Positions 32,849 through 41,427 of a stretch of DNA of 64,000 bases are shown one piece after another. Origin of the DNA: Streptomyces canus (GTDB lineage Bacteria > Actinomycetota > Actinomycetes > Streptomycetales > Streptomycetaceae); assembly GCF_001514145.1 (NCBI RefSeq), contig NZ_KQ948670.1:244892-308891 (forward strand), in the 5' to 3' direction. Positions within the stretch are counted from its first letter, which is position 1. Each line of letters starts with the position of its first letter. The notes beneath the pieces were generated by a model, which saw only the letters and a list, made by a program, of their open reading frames with translations, had not been told where the DNA came from and did not search any database. The position numbers and the translations under genes were made by a program.

Positions 32849-33703
32849 ATGAACCCGGCAGACCTGGAACTCGCCCACTGCCTCGCCGACCAAGCGGATG
32901 CCATCGCGCGAAGCTACTTCTCGACTGCCGCCTTCGGAGCCCGGACCAAGAGCGACGGGAGCCCGGTCACTTACGCTGACCGGGAGATCGAGACCGTCCT
33001 TCGCACCTTGATCCGCCAGGAGCATCCCGAGGACGCGTTCATCGGTGAGGAGTTCGGCGCCCATGGTCATGGCAGACGGCGCTGGATCATCGACGCCATC
33101 GACGGCACCGCGAGCTTCCTCGCCGGAGAACCGGAGTGGAGCACACTGATCGCTGTCGAGGAGGACGGCCGCGTCACCCTGGGCATGGTCTCCGCCCCTG
33201 CTCTGGGCCGCCGGTGGTGGGCCAGGCCTGACTCGGGCTCCTGGACCGGGCCATGCCCCTCCGAGCCGGCTGTACCGGCGCACCGGCTGGTCCTCACCGA
33301 CGGCGCAAGTGTTCATAACGCAGCTGTCGGCATCTGGCCGCCCCCGTCCAGACTGAACCAGCAGGAACACATCGTGGCCGCGAAACTGGCCGGAGGCGTC
33401 TCGCAGGTCCGACCGCTGCTCGACTGGACCGCAGCGGACCCCACCGCGCCGGACCCCCGCAAACCGTCCGCCGGATCCGGCACCTGTCACGGCGCCCTCC
33501 TCGTCGCAGCCGGTCAGCTGGATGCCTTCCTCCTCCTGGGAGCCGGTCCCTGGGACATCGCCCCTCTGATCCCCATCGTCCAAGAGGCCGGCGGCACCTT
33601 CAGCCACCTCACCGGCCAGTACCGGACCGACACCGGAGCCGCACTGTTCGCCCGTCCCCGACTCCACCAGCAGCTCCTGGACATCGCGGGCGCCGCCGAC
33701 TGA
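32849..33703 (+). CDS. Inositol monophosphatase-family phosphatase
   Basis: The 284-residue Mg-dependent phosphatase carries both IMPase signatures: GEEFGAHG followed by WIIDAIDGTASFLAGEPEW (metal-binding Asp residues in DAIDGT), and GPWDIAPLIPI near the C-terminus. The family includes inositol-1-phosphatase, fructose-1,6-bisphosphatase and histidinol-phosphatase. The RRWIIDAIDGT and GTFSHLTG pattern leans to the histidinol-phosphatase-like subgroup, but no his genes are nearby. The ATG at 32849 or the GTG just before it could be the start. It appears to be a single-gene unit. Confidence 0.85.
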   Translation: MNPADLELAHCLADQADAIARSYFSTAAFGARTKSDGSPVTYADREIETVLRTLIRQEHPEDAFIGEEFGAHGHGRRRWIIDAIDGTASFLAGEPEWSTLIAVEEDGRVTLGMVSAPALGRRWWARPDSGSWTGPCPSEPAVPAHRLVLTDGASVHNAAVGIWPPPSRLNQQEHIVAAKLAGGVSQVRPLLDWTAADPTAPDPRKPSAGSGTCHGALLVAAGQLDAFLLLGAGPWDIAPLIPIVQEAGGTFSHLTGQYRTDTGAALFARPRLHQQLLDIAGAAD

Positions 33704-33842
33704 GCGACCTCTCTCCGGTAGCTCGACGAGATCTTGATCGAACGTTTCGAACGCCAGACCCCACGGTCGGCTCGACGAGGACGCCACCGTCCTCTTGGCC
33801 GAGTGGCGTGCGCCTGCCACCCGCACGAAGGGCGCGCGGCGT

Positions 33843-34379
33843 CTATCGATGCGTGCGGAGTCCGTCCAGGATGAGCGCGAGCATGCGGGGAGCCCGGTCT
33901 TCGGGGCTGGACGCGGCGCGCCAGAGTGCGGCGGTGAGCTGGAGGAAGTCGCCGGGGTCGGCGTCCGCGCGGATGCTTCCGTCCTTGTTGCCCGCGTCGA
34001 GGATCTCGGTGATCGCCGCGATGACGGGGCCGTAGCTCTGCTCGCTGATCGCCAGGTGTGCGCTCGGGCTGAGGGCGTCGCCGAGGCCGTGCTTTCTGCG
34101 CATGGCATCGACCAGATCGGTCGTCCAGTGACGGAGCGCTTCCAGCGGTGGCATCCCGGCCAGCAGGTCGGGCACGGTGCCGATGATGCGGTCGACCTCG
34201 TCCTGGTAGACGGCCAGGACCAGCGCCTCGCGGGTGGGGAAGTTGCGGTACAGGGTGCCGGCGCCGACTCCGGCCCGTTGGGCGATCTGGTTCATCGACG
34301 TGTTGCCGTCGGCTGTGAGCGCTTCGCGCGCGGCAGCGAGGATGCGCGCCCTGTTCTCGAGGGCGTCTGAACGGACCAC
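33843..34379 (-). CDS. TetR-family regulator
   Basis: The 178-residue TetR regulator has its DNA-binding domain at residues 8-55 (ARILAAAREALTADGNTSMN, AQRAGVGAGTLYRNFPTREA) and a C-terminal ligand domain. The GTG start at 34379 has AGGTGAGG upstream. That 5-prime end abuts the decayed start of the divergent epimerase relic, so the usual divergent promoter region is missing. The regulator probably once controlled that gene. Confidence 0.88.
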   Translation of the reverse strand: MVRSDALENRARILAAAREALTADGNTSMNQIAQRAGVGAGTLYRNFPTREALVLAVYQDEVDRIIGTVPDLLAGMPPLEALRHWTTDLVDAMRRKHGLGDALSPSAHLAISEQSYGPVIAAITEILDAGNKDGSIRADADPGDFLQLTAALWRAASSPEDRAPRMLALILDGLRTHR

Positions 34380-35379
34380 GGGACCTCACCTTGTCGGGAG
34401 CCGGTGAGTCCTGGCCCTGCTCGACACCGGCCACACCGTCCGCACCACCGTCCGCGACCCGAAGCGTGAGCCGGCACTGCGCTCCTGGCTTCACGCGGCC
34501 GCACCGTTCGACGACGACCGCCTCACGGTCGTACGCGCCGACCTCGAACACGCAGACGGCTGGGACGACGCCGTCGCCGACTGCGACTTCGTCCTTCACG
34601 TCGCCTCGCCGACCCTGCGCCATACACCGGCGAACGACGACGAGCTCGTGGTCCCCGCGCGGGAGGGCGTTGTGCGAGTGCTGCGCGCCTCCCGCGACGC
34701 CGGCGTGCGTCGGGTCGTCCTGACGAGCGCCTTCGGCGCCATCGGGATCGGGCACCCCCGGCGCTCGACCCCGTTCACCGAGGAGGACTGGACCAACGTC
34801 GCTAGCGACATCCCGCCCTACCAACGGTCCAAGACGCTCGCCGAGCGCGCCGCCTGGCAGTTCGTCGAAGAAGAAGGTGGCGGACTGGAACTGACCGCGG
34901 TTCATCCCGTGGGCATCCTTGGGCCGCTGCTCGGCCCCGACGACCCGCCATCCCTGCGTCTGGTCCGCAGAATGCTCGAGGGGCGGGTACCTGCATGCCC
35001 TCCCTTCGGGATGGGCTTCGTCGACGTGCGCGACGTCGCGGATCTGCACCTGCGCGCGATGACCGATCCCGCAGCTGCCGGCGAGCGCTTCCTCGCGATC
35101 GCCGGGCACAGCCTGCGCGTCGTCGAGAGCGCGCGCATTCTGCGCGACCGCCTGGGCGAGCGCGCAGCCAAGGCGCCGGCCCGTGAACTACCCGTATGGC
35201 TCGCACGCGCCCTGAGCACAGTGAACCCGGAACTGCGACTGCTCAGGCACCAGCTCGGCCGGGATCTCGACGCCACAAGCGCCAAGGCGGAGCGGCTCCT
35301 CGGGTGGCGGGCACGTCCCATCGACGACACCATCGCGGAGACCGCCGAGAGTCTCCTCGCCCAAGGCATCGGCAAATGA
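34369..35379 (+). pseudogene. NAD-dependent epimerase/dihydroflavonol reductase-type SDR, 5-prime end decayed
   Basis: From 34408 the frame encodes about 323 residues of an extended SDR: LALLDTGHTVRTTVRDPKRE, VLHVASPT, RRVVLTSAFGAIGIGHP, the catalytic YQRSK and VHPVGILGP. The cofactor-binding start is broken. Remnants TGPHLVGSR precede an in-frame TGA at 34405-34407, the glycine motif is one residue short, and no start codon exists in the frame until a GTG at 34648, which is too far downstream. The rest of the gene is undamaged, so inactivation seems recent. It is divergent from the TetR gene. Confidence 0.75.
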
Positions 35380-35676
35380 CCTGCTCGTAACCGACCGATG
35401 CTGCACCCGCCCGTCCGGTCCTGGGGCGCGATCCGGCCCGAATCCTGGGCGATCCGACAATGCCGACCCGGGGATGTCGCTGATGCGACTCGGCCGATGG
35501 TGGGGCAGTCCTACGGCCGCTCGTCCATCGGGCGAGGGCCCGGTGACCGATCCGGTCGCGGCGGCGGCAGCGGCCTGATCAGCACCCACACGCCGTCGCC
35601 CACGGTCCACGCCGGGGTCTCACACCCTCCCGAACGGTTGTATTGGTGCTGTTCGCGGCGTACTTGGTGTTGGCAG

Positions 35677-36087
35677 TCACCCCTTAGCGGTATCGGATCG
35701 CACCCCGGGGGACCAGCCGCCCAGCCCCGGCACCAGCACCGCCGCCACTGCCAGGTGCATCAGAGCGAGGGAGACCCGGGTGCCGCTGTCCATGCCGTCG
35801 CCGAGGAACGGCAGGAAGGAAACGGCCAGTACGGCGCCGGCCACCCCGGTCCAGATGGCGCGGGCCCGCCGCGCCCCGAACCGCTCCAGGGCGGCCAGCA
35901 GTCCCCAGCCGGAGAGCGACGCGAGCAGTGCGAGCAAGCCCACAGGCACGGCGCCGATGTCGAGCGTCTGCTCGCCATCGGTGATCCGCAGCCGGTGCCC
36001 CAGCAGTGGGTCCGCGACCAGCCACACCAGGACGGGGGCCAGGACGGCCAGGGCCGCCGCCGCCAGGCGCCTTCTCCTCACGCTCAC
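35677..36087 (-). CDS. Small membrane protein, DUF6069-like
   Basis: The 136-residue protein has four predicted transmembrane helices (LAAAALAVLAPVLVWLVADP, VPVGLLALLASLSGWGLLAA, IWTGVAGAVLAVSFLPFLG, LALMHLAVAAVLVPGL), the layout of the DUF6069 family. Function unknown. Its start overlaps the TetR gene's stop by four bases, so the pair is one transcript and the membrane protein is the likely target of that regulator's autoregulated operon. Confidence 0.8.
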   Translation of the reverse strand: MSVRRRRLAAAALAVLAPVLVWLVADPLLGHRLRITDGEQTLDIGAVPVGLLALLASLSGWGLLAALERFGARRARAIWTGVAGAVLAVSFLPFLGDGMDSGTRVSLALMHLAVAAVLVPGLGGWSPGVRSDTAKG

Positions 36088-36695
36088 TTGGCGCCCTCGG
36101 AGAGCGCCCCGTGCAGGAAGACCTCCGCCAGCTCCTGTGGGGTGAGGTCGGGCTCGTCGTCCGTACGCGGCTGGGTGAAGAGCAGCCCGAAGAACAGGGC
36201 CGCGATCTGCTCGGGCGGCCGGCGCAGGGCGGCCTTGTCTGGCTCCAGCAGATCCGCGAGTGCCGCGCGGAGACGGGTCGTCGACTCGGTGCGGCCCGCG
36301 CCGCGCACCGTACCGGGGTGCTTGCCGCCACCATGCCCCAGCGAGCCCGCGATCGCGCCCATCCTGGCCAGGTGCGCCTGCAGCGCCTCGGCCGCCTCCG
36401 CGAGCCGGTCGGGGAGCGGCTGGGACAGGTCGATCGCGTCGAGCTCACGGATCGCGTGCTCGGGGGAGAGCGCCTCCGCCATGCAGGCCCGCAGCAGCTC
36501 GTCCTTGTCGGCGAAGACCCGGAAGATCGTTCCCTCGCCGATGCCTGCGGCGCGGGCGATCTTCGCGGTCGTCACCGCGGCGCCGAATTCGGCGATCAGC
36601 GGGATCGCGGTCTGGATGATCATCGAGCGCCGCTGCTCCGGCGACATGGCGGGGGCGCGGCGGCGGGTGGTCTGGTTCTCCTTGGGTGCTGTCAT
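36084..36695 (-). CDS. TetR/AcrR-family regulator of the DUF6069 operon
   Basis: The 203-residue TetR regulator has its DNA-binding domain at about residues 18-70 (RRSMIIQTAIPLIAEFGAAV, IARAAGIGEGTIFRVFADKD) and a variable ligand domain. Two strong palindromic sites lie 15-54 bp upstream of its start, the normal layout for autorepression. It is translationally coupled to the downstream DUF6069 gene. Confidence 0.9.
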   Translation of the reverse strand: MTAPKENQTTRRRAPAMSPEQRRSMIIQTAIPLIAEFGAAVTTAKIARAAGIGEGTIFRVFADKDELLRACMAEALSPEHAIRELDAIDLSQPLPDRLAEAAEALQAHLARMGAIAGSLGHGGGKHPGTVRGAGRTESTTRLRAALADLLEPDKAALRRPPEQIAALFFGLLFTQPRTDDEPDLTPQELAEVFLHGALSEGAK

Positions 36696-36710
36696 GACTG
36701 CGAGGTTACG

Positions 36711-36749
36711 GAGTGAGTGCTCACTCCGTCAATGAGTGAGCACTCACTC
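36711..36749. promoter_or_regulatory. Paired TetR operators
   Basis: GAGTGAGTGCTCACTC at 36711-36726 and its exact reverse complement GAGTGAGCACTCACTC at 36734-36749, 23 bp apart centre to centre. They sit directly upstream of the TetR/DUF6069 operon and have the symmetry expected of two stacked TetR dimers. Confidence 0.85.
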
Positions 36750-37108
36750 CGCGCGATTTTTGGACTGCTGGACGATCGCGGACCGGCGCCCTGTCGCATG
36801 ATTGCCGGGCCGTGCGTGCCGCCTTCTCCGTGTTCGAGAGGGCCATGCGCCCCACACCGAACACCCGCTGCCGCAGGAACACGGCGAGGCCATGTTCGGC
36901 AGTGGCGATCCTGCGCAGCAGGTCGAGCGCGGCGTCCCGGGGTGAGGCGAACTGCCGGGCCGCCGGCAGTGGGAGGCCGGTCACCTCGGCGCCTGCCGAG
37001 GCCGGCTCGGTGAGCGTGGATTTGCCAAGGGGGGGCGCCGTGGATCGGGTGCGGCCCCGGCCGTCCGCGCACATCGCTGCGCTCGGCTCGCGCGGCCGGC
37101 CTCGCCCC
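36750..37108. other. Gene-free region
   Basis: About 360 bases between divergent regulators. An open frame exists on the minus strand, but it overlaps the TetR operators and has no recognisable family or start, so it is not called. Confidence 0.5.
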
Positions 37109-37139
37109 TTGACGATAGGCAGGTGAATACCTGCATAAT
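37109..37139 (+). promoter_or_regulatory. Sigma-70-type promoter with ArsR operator in the spacer
   Basis: TTGACG (37109-37114) and CATAAT (37134-37139) are separated by 19 bp. The inverted repeat GCAGGT-GAAT-ACCTGC (37119-37134) fills the spacer, so repressor and polymerase would compete. Transcription would begin close to the GTG start at 37147. Confidence 0.7.
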
Positions 37140-37146
37140 GTGGAGT

Positions 37147-37956
37147 GTGAGCCTCGAACCAACAGCGATGGACTCGGTGTTCAAGGCGCTGGCCGACCCC
37201 ACCCGGCGGCTCCTGCTCGACCGGCTACGCGCGCACAACGGGCAGACTCTGCGCGAACTGTGCGAGCGACTCGGCATGGCGCGCCAGTCGGCGACGCAGC
37301 ACCTGGACATCCTTGTGCGGGCCAACCTCGTCACCGTGGTACGGCGTGGCCGGGAGCGGCTGCACTACCTCAATCCGGCCCCGATCCACGAGATGGAGGA
37401 ACGCTGGATCTCCGGCTTCGACAGACCCCGCCTGCAAGCGATCAGCGCCATCAAGCACCAGGCAGAGGAGTACGCCATGACCAACGCACCCACACCGGTG
37501 TCGGACTACGTATACGTCACCTACATCCGCGCCAGTGCGGAGCAGGTGTGGCAAGCCCTGACCGACGCCGACCTGACGGCGCGCTACTGGGGGCACGCCA
37601 ACGTCTCCGACTGGCAGCCGGGCTCGGCCTGGGAACACCGGCGAGCCGACGGGTCAGGCAAGATCGACGTGGTGGGCCGTGTCCTGGAGACCGAGCCCCC
37701 GACCCGGCTGGTCATCACTTTTGACGACGCCCCCGAGGCGGAATCGCCGAGAGAGCCGTCGGTCGTCACCTTTCTCGTCGAACCGCATCAGGACATCGTC
37801 CGCCTCACCGTGACCCACGAGAACCTCCCCAACCAGGAGATGCTGGGCGGCATCTCGGCCGGCTGGCCGGCCGTGCTGGCGAACCTCAAGTCGATGCTGG
37901 AGACCGGCGAGGTCCTGCCGCAGGCGCCCTGGGAGATGTCCCCCGCCCACACGTGA
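37147..37956 (+). CDS. ArsR regulator fused to an SRPBCC domain
   Basis: The 269-residue protein joins an N-terminal ArsR winged helix (about residues 8-95: VFKALADPTRRLLLDRLRAH, MARQSATQHLDIL) to a C-terminal SRPBCC/AHSA1 domain (about 118-255: VYVTYIRASAEQVWQALTDA, ARYWGHANVSDWQPG). The split version of the same pair is at 31.1-32.0 kb. The GTG at 37147 is favoured because the predicted transcription start is within a base or two, giving a leaderless message. A Met at 37168 is the alternative. It is followed 58 bp later by the uncharacterised gene at 38015. Confidence 0.88.
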   Translation: MSLEPTAMDSVFKALADPTRRLLLDRLRAHNGQTLRELCERLGMARQSATQHLDILVRANLVTVVRRGRERLHYLNPAPIHEMEERWISGFDRPRLQAISAIKHQAEEYAMTNAPTPVSDYVYVTYIRASAEQVWQALTDADLTARYWGHANVSDWQPGSAWEHRRADGSGKIDVVGRVLETEPPTRLVITFDDAPEAESPREPSVVTFLVEPHQDIVRLTVTHENLPNQEMLGGISAGWPAVLANLKSMLETGEVLPQAPWEMSPAHT

Positions 37957-38014
37957 GCCGCGACTCCCCGCCCGCTTGTCCATCCCGCATACGCCCGCAC
38001 AGAGAGGTGCAGAC

Positions 38015-38524
38015 ATGCTGGACACCGCCCCACTCCAGGACGCCTACCGCGCACTGCTCGACGCAGCCGCCACCGTGGCCAACGCCGACGACCCCAAACC
38101 CGCCCCGCCGGACGGCGAGTGGAACGCCGACCAGATCCTGGCGCACGTCTCTCTCATCAGCGCCGCCACCATCGCCGCCGTCGCAGGTATCGCAGCGGGC
38201 GCCAACACGACGTACGACAACCGGATCGCCCTCGACACCTGGACCATCGAGCAAACCATCGCGCACGCCGGCGGCAACGCCGGGCTCAGGGACCGCATCG
38301 GCGGCCAGGCAGCCGCCCTGTGCGCACTCGCCGGAGGCGCGGCGCTCAGCGACGCCGAGCTCAGTACCCCAGCGCCCGCACGGCTCCTGTCCAACGACAC
38401 CCTCCTGGTCGATCAGCCCATGGCGCTGCGCGACATCGTCACTGGCCTGGCGGAGGCAGAACTGCCCGGCCACACGAAACAGCTCCTCGCCCTCCTCCCT
38501 GACCGGGCCGAGGCCACGCGGTGA
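38015..38524 (+). CDS. Uncharacterised helical protein (DinB-like pattern), downstream of the ArsR-SRPBCC fusion
   Basis: The 169-residue protein has a helical pattern: LQDAYRALLDAAATVANADD, WNADQILAHVSLISAATIAA and MALRDIVTGLAEAEL. The GEWNADQILAHVSL segment resembles the DinB/mycothiol-maleylpyruvate isomerase helical bundle, but I do not see the full His metal triad. The ATG at 38015 has GAGAGGTG upstream. It probably forms an operon with the preceding regulator (58 bp). No function assigned. Confidence 0.7.
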   Translation: MLDTAPLQDAYRALLDAAATVANADDPKPAPPDGEWNADQILAHVSLISAATIAAVAGIAAGANTTYDNRIALDTWTIEQTIAHAGGNAGLRDRIGGQAAALCALAGGAALSDAELSTPAPARLLSNDTLLVDQPMALRDIVTGLAEAELPGHTKQLLALLPDRAEATR

Positions 38525-39020
38525 CCAGGTCACCGCGATCCTGACTTCGGCTCGTCAGGGAGCTGTTCGGGTAACTTGCCGATACGGATGGCCCGTTGGC
38601 TGTAGTCCGTGGTGGGACTACGTCTACGTGTGGGCGGACGGCGTGCACCCAGAGGTCCGCCGCCCCGAGGACTCCGCCGCCTGAGCAGCCTTACCGAAGA
38701 GATCTCAGGCACCCCTGCGCTGTACGTGCAGATGACCCTCGCGGGGGAAATACGGCGGCGCCGCACCGGCTCGACCGTTGACAACGAGGGCGATGCGAGG
38801 CGACGCGCTGGAGCGTCTGGAACTCCTGCACCAGGTCGACAGCCCGGCCTCGTGCCGCGTGGCGCACAAGAGCGGGTACGGCCTCGACACATGCGGGATC
38901 CCGGATCACGTCGACGAGGGCAGCAACGTCCTCCCCGCACCAGGGACGAAGGACGAGGGTCGTTCACTTGCCGATCGTATGCGGCAGTGCTCCGCCCCCA
39001 CGCCGACGAGCCCCGGCCCA
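38525..39020. other. Region without intact genes; transposase remnant inside
   Basis: About 500 bases with no intact gene. The short IS256-type transposase fragment ending at 38684 is the only recognisable content. The right part is unremarkable. Confidence 0.5.
38583..38684 (+). mobile_element. Remnant of an IS256-family (mutator) transposase
   Basis: The frame ending at the TGA at 38682-38684 reads WDYVYVWADGVHPEVR, which closely matches the DDE-domain segment (YVYVWADGIH...VR) of IS256-type transposases, including its first catalytic Asp. Only some 25 codons remain, with no inverted repeats, so this is a scar of an old insertion. Confidence 0.5.
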
Positions 39021-39664
39021 CTACCGCTCCACTCGGACGCGCACGGCCTCGATGGACCAGTTGAACAGCGGCACCAGGCTCTCCGGAGCAGGCCCGTTGA
39101 TCACTGCGAGCAACTCGAGGTACCGATCCCGGCGCGGGTCGCCCACACTCTCCCACCGGGCCAGCAGCAGGCGGCGCAGCTCGGTTTCGTCGGGGCGGCC
39201 AAGGGTGTGTGCATTGTGAGCCGCAAGCGCCGCAACGATCGGATCAGCTTGGTGCGAGGCCGGGGCGATGCCCGCCGTCAGGGCGGGGGCGACCCGGTCA
39301 CGGACGATTGCACCGAGGTCGCGGTGCGGGCCCGTGGTGTCGCCTTGCGCCTGTTCGGCCGCGTGGTCCTCGGCCAACCGCCTTACGCCGGCGCGGAAAT
39401 CCGGGTCTGTGGCCAGTTCGGCCCACTCCACCCACGCCCGGAGCTGCTCCGCCTGGGGGCTGTCGGGCATCGGTGTCGGGACTGTCGAAGGCTGCATCGA
39501 GGAAGTCCCCGATCAGACGTCGGCGCTCATCCTCGGAGAGCTGGGCCGGCTTGTGCATGAGATCCGTCTCTTCGGCAGTGAGCCCGCGCTCGGCCACAGC
39601 CGTCAGCACCGCATGCCGCAGGCTCAGGACGCGGATCTGCACGGCCAGGGCTTCGGCGTGCGTT
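39021..39664 (-). pseudogene. MerR-type regulator, N-terminus lost and frameshifted
   Basis: Two minus-strand frames together give the effector half of a MerR regulator: HAEALAVQIRVLSLRHAVLT, LTAEETDLMHKPAQLSEDER and RRRLIGDFLDAAFDSPDT in one frame, then AEQLRAWVEWAELATDPDFR and the C-terminal helices in another. The switch is near 39455-39475. The helix-turn-helix that should precede is absent, because the sequence changes at about 39665 into a different gene relic on the plus strand. Confidence 0.65.
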
Positions 39665-39666
39665 GC

Positions 39667-40230
39667 GCCTGCACCGCCCGCTGATCCGGGCCACGCGGGT
39701 GCAGACCCTCGCCGTCGCCGGCACCCTCATGGCCGGTCTGTCCCTCCTGATGGGCACGCTGGTCATGGCGGGAGCAGTGGGTCTCATGGGCATGGACGCC
39801 TCACACCTGCCGCTGCTGTGGCTGTACTCGGTGTGCGCCATCGCCGTCACCGGGATCGGCGCCCTCACCTTCCTCGCCGTGTTCGGTACGCCGGGCATGC
39901 TGGTGGTCACTCTGGTCTTCATCGGAATGGCGGTGCCGACGGCCAACGCCACCACGCCGCTTCAGACGCTGCCCGGCTTCTACCGCTTCCTGGCGGAGTT
40001 CGAGCCGCTGCGGCAGATCACCGGCGGCATCCGCTCGATCCTCCACTACGACGCCCAGGCCGACGCCGGTCTGACCCGGGGCTGGGTGATGATGGCCGTC
40101 GGCCTCGCGGCGGCCGCCCTCTTCGGCTTCGGTGTGACCGGCTGGTACGACCGCAAGGGACTGCACCGCATCCCGGTCGGGACGGAGCCCGAGAAGACCG
40201 CGGCCCCGGCCTGGCGGAACCGGCGCGTAC
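39667..40230 (+). pseudogene. C-terminal half of a DUF3533/YhgE-Pip-type membrane protein
   Basis: The frame encodes four membrane helices and conserved segments of ABC-2/DUF3533-like proteins: LMAGLSLLMGTLVMAGAVGL, GTPGMLVVTLVFIGMAVPTA, TLPGFYRFLAEFEPLRQITG, and a C-terminal GWYDRKGLHRIP. The N-terminal half is missing at the junction with the MerR relic (about 39665). The natural stop is also lost, since the frame runs on into unrelated sequence after about 40230. It is a truncated gene left by a deletion or recombination event. Confidence 0.65.
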
Positions 40231-40333
40231 GACGCGTCACGGCTCGGCGAGGGCCTCTTCTTCGCGGCCGCGCCGAGCCTCTGAGTGCCCTTAGGCATCC
40301 ACACAGCGCCGGTCGCCTGCCCGACACTCTCTG

Positions 40334-40349
40334 GAAACCGATCGGTTTC
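40334..40349. promoter_or_regulatory. Perfect palindrome GAAACCGATCGGTTTC (TetR operator)
   Basis: 16-bp perfect palindrome 32 bp upstream of the TetR start at 40381. It is the type of site used for TetR autoregulation. Confidence 0.8.
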
Positions 40350-40380
40350 TATTTCGTCCGATGCGAGTTAACCTCGCGGT

Positions 40381-40950
40381 ATGACCACCAAAGTGAAGCC
40401 AAGTCCCAGAGAGCGGCTGCTGGAGGCAGCGGCCACGCTTACCTACCGAGACGGTGTCGGCATCGGCGTCGAGGCGCTGTGCAAGGCGGCGGGGGTGTCC
40501 AAGCGCTCCATGTACCAGCTGTTCGAGAGCAAGGACGAACTGCTGGCCGCAAGCCTGGAGGAGCGCGCCGCTGACTTCGTGGCCTCGCTCCTGCCGTCGG
40601 CGGACGATGGCCGCTCACCTCGCGAGCGGATCCTACACGTCTTCGAGCGAGTGGAGTCGCAGGCGGGTCTCCCCGAGTTCCGGGGCTGCCGGTACCTGGC
40701 TGTGCAGATCGAGCTCAAGAATCAGGCCCACCCCGCGAGCCAGGTGGCTCACCGGATCAAAGCTGACCTGACCGGCTTTTTCCGCTCCGAGGCCGAACAG
40801 GGCGGTGCGAGCGACCCCGACCTGCTGGCCCGCCAGCTCATCATGATCTTCGATGGCGCCAGCGCCCGTGCGGGAATCCAGGCCGACAACCTGACCGGGC
40901 TCATCGCACCCACGGTGACGACCCTGCTCGACACAGCAGGCGTCCGCTGA
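40381..40950 (+). CDS. TetR-family regulator
   Basis: The 189-residue TetR protein has its DNA-binding domain at about residues 8-60 (RERLLEAAATLTYRDGVGIG, LCKAAGVSKRSMYQLFESKD) and a C-terminal TetR_C domain with FRGCRYLAVQIELKNQAHPA, a pattern common in regulators of quinone or multidrug-response genes. The perfect palindrome upstream suggests autorepression. The neighbouring DUF3533-type transporter relic is the type of membrane protein such regulators control, so the target may have been lost. Confidence 0.9.
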   Translation: MTTKVKPSPRERLLEAAATLTYRDGVGIGVEALCKAAGVSKRSMYQLFESKDELLAASLEERAADFVASLLPSADDGRSPRERILHVFERVESQAGLPEFRGCRYLAVQIELKNQAHPASQVAHRIKADLTGFFRSEAEQGGASDPDLLARQLIMIFDGASARAGIQADNLTGLIAPTVTTLLDTAGVR

Positions 40951-41336
40951 CGCGCCCCGTCCTCGAGCGGACCCGGTGACCGAAGCGCGCGTGCGGTTCG
41001 ATGCCCGTCTCCGGCGGCCGGCGCAGCACCTGCGGTTGCCGTAGGCAAAGAGGCTCGTGCTCTCCTGGAGGTCGACACCCGGCGACACGTGCACGGTCTC
41101 CCGCAGCCTCATCCAGCCGTCCCGGGTCGGCTCGCCCGTCTGGTCATCGCCCTCTGCCTTGGCGGCCGCGACGACGGCGTGCCCCGGCGTCAGGACCGTA
41201 TCGGGGCGCCGAGATCAAGCCGGACGCACGCGTCCGCCACGGCGCAACGCACGTACGCGTCCGCGCGCTTGCCACTTTCCGCCCCCGCGCTGCGAGACCG
41301 GCGTACGTGATGCCGACGGTCTCGAGTAGGGCGGCA
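40951..41336. other. Region without intact genes
   Basis: About 390 bases between convergent genes. On the minus strand around 41040-41215 there is protein-like sequence (RLRETVHVSPGVDLQEST) with no start or recognisable family; it may be a relic. Confidence 0.4.
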
Positions 41337-41360
41337 GCAGGGCCTCGTCCGAGGCCCTGC
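41337..41360 (-). terminator. Hairpin terminator after the AAHS carrier
   Basis: GCAGGGCCTCG (41337-41347) pairs with CGAGGCCCTGC (41350-41360), 68 bases beyond the stop of the leftward MFS gene. Confidence 0.65.
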
Positions 41361-41427
41361 CCGCATGCGCGGTCCTATCGGTGGCGAGGGTGAGGCGGCC
41401 GAACGGCCGTCACGCCAGGTGCGTTTC

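Noticed and set aside
36721..37074. Minus-strand open frame of 117 codons containing DAALDLLRRIATAEHG.
   Set aside because: It overlaps the paired TetR operators, lacks an RBS and has no family I can recognise. It may be a relic but cannot be supported.
41040..41215. Protein-like minus-strand sequence with RLRETVHVSPGVDLQEST.
   Set aside because: Composition looks coding, but no start, domain or continuation could be found; noted only as a possible relic.
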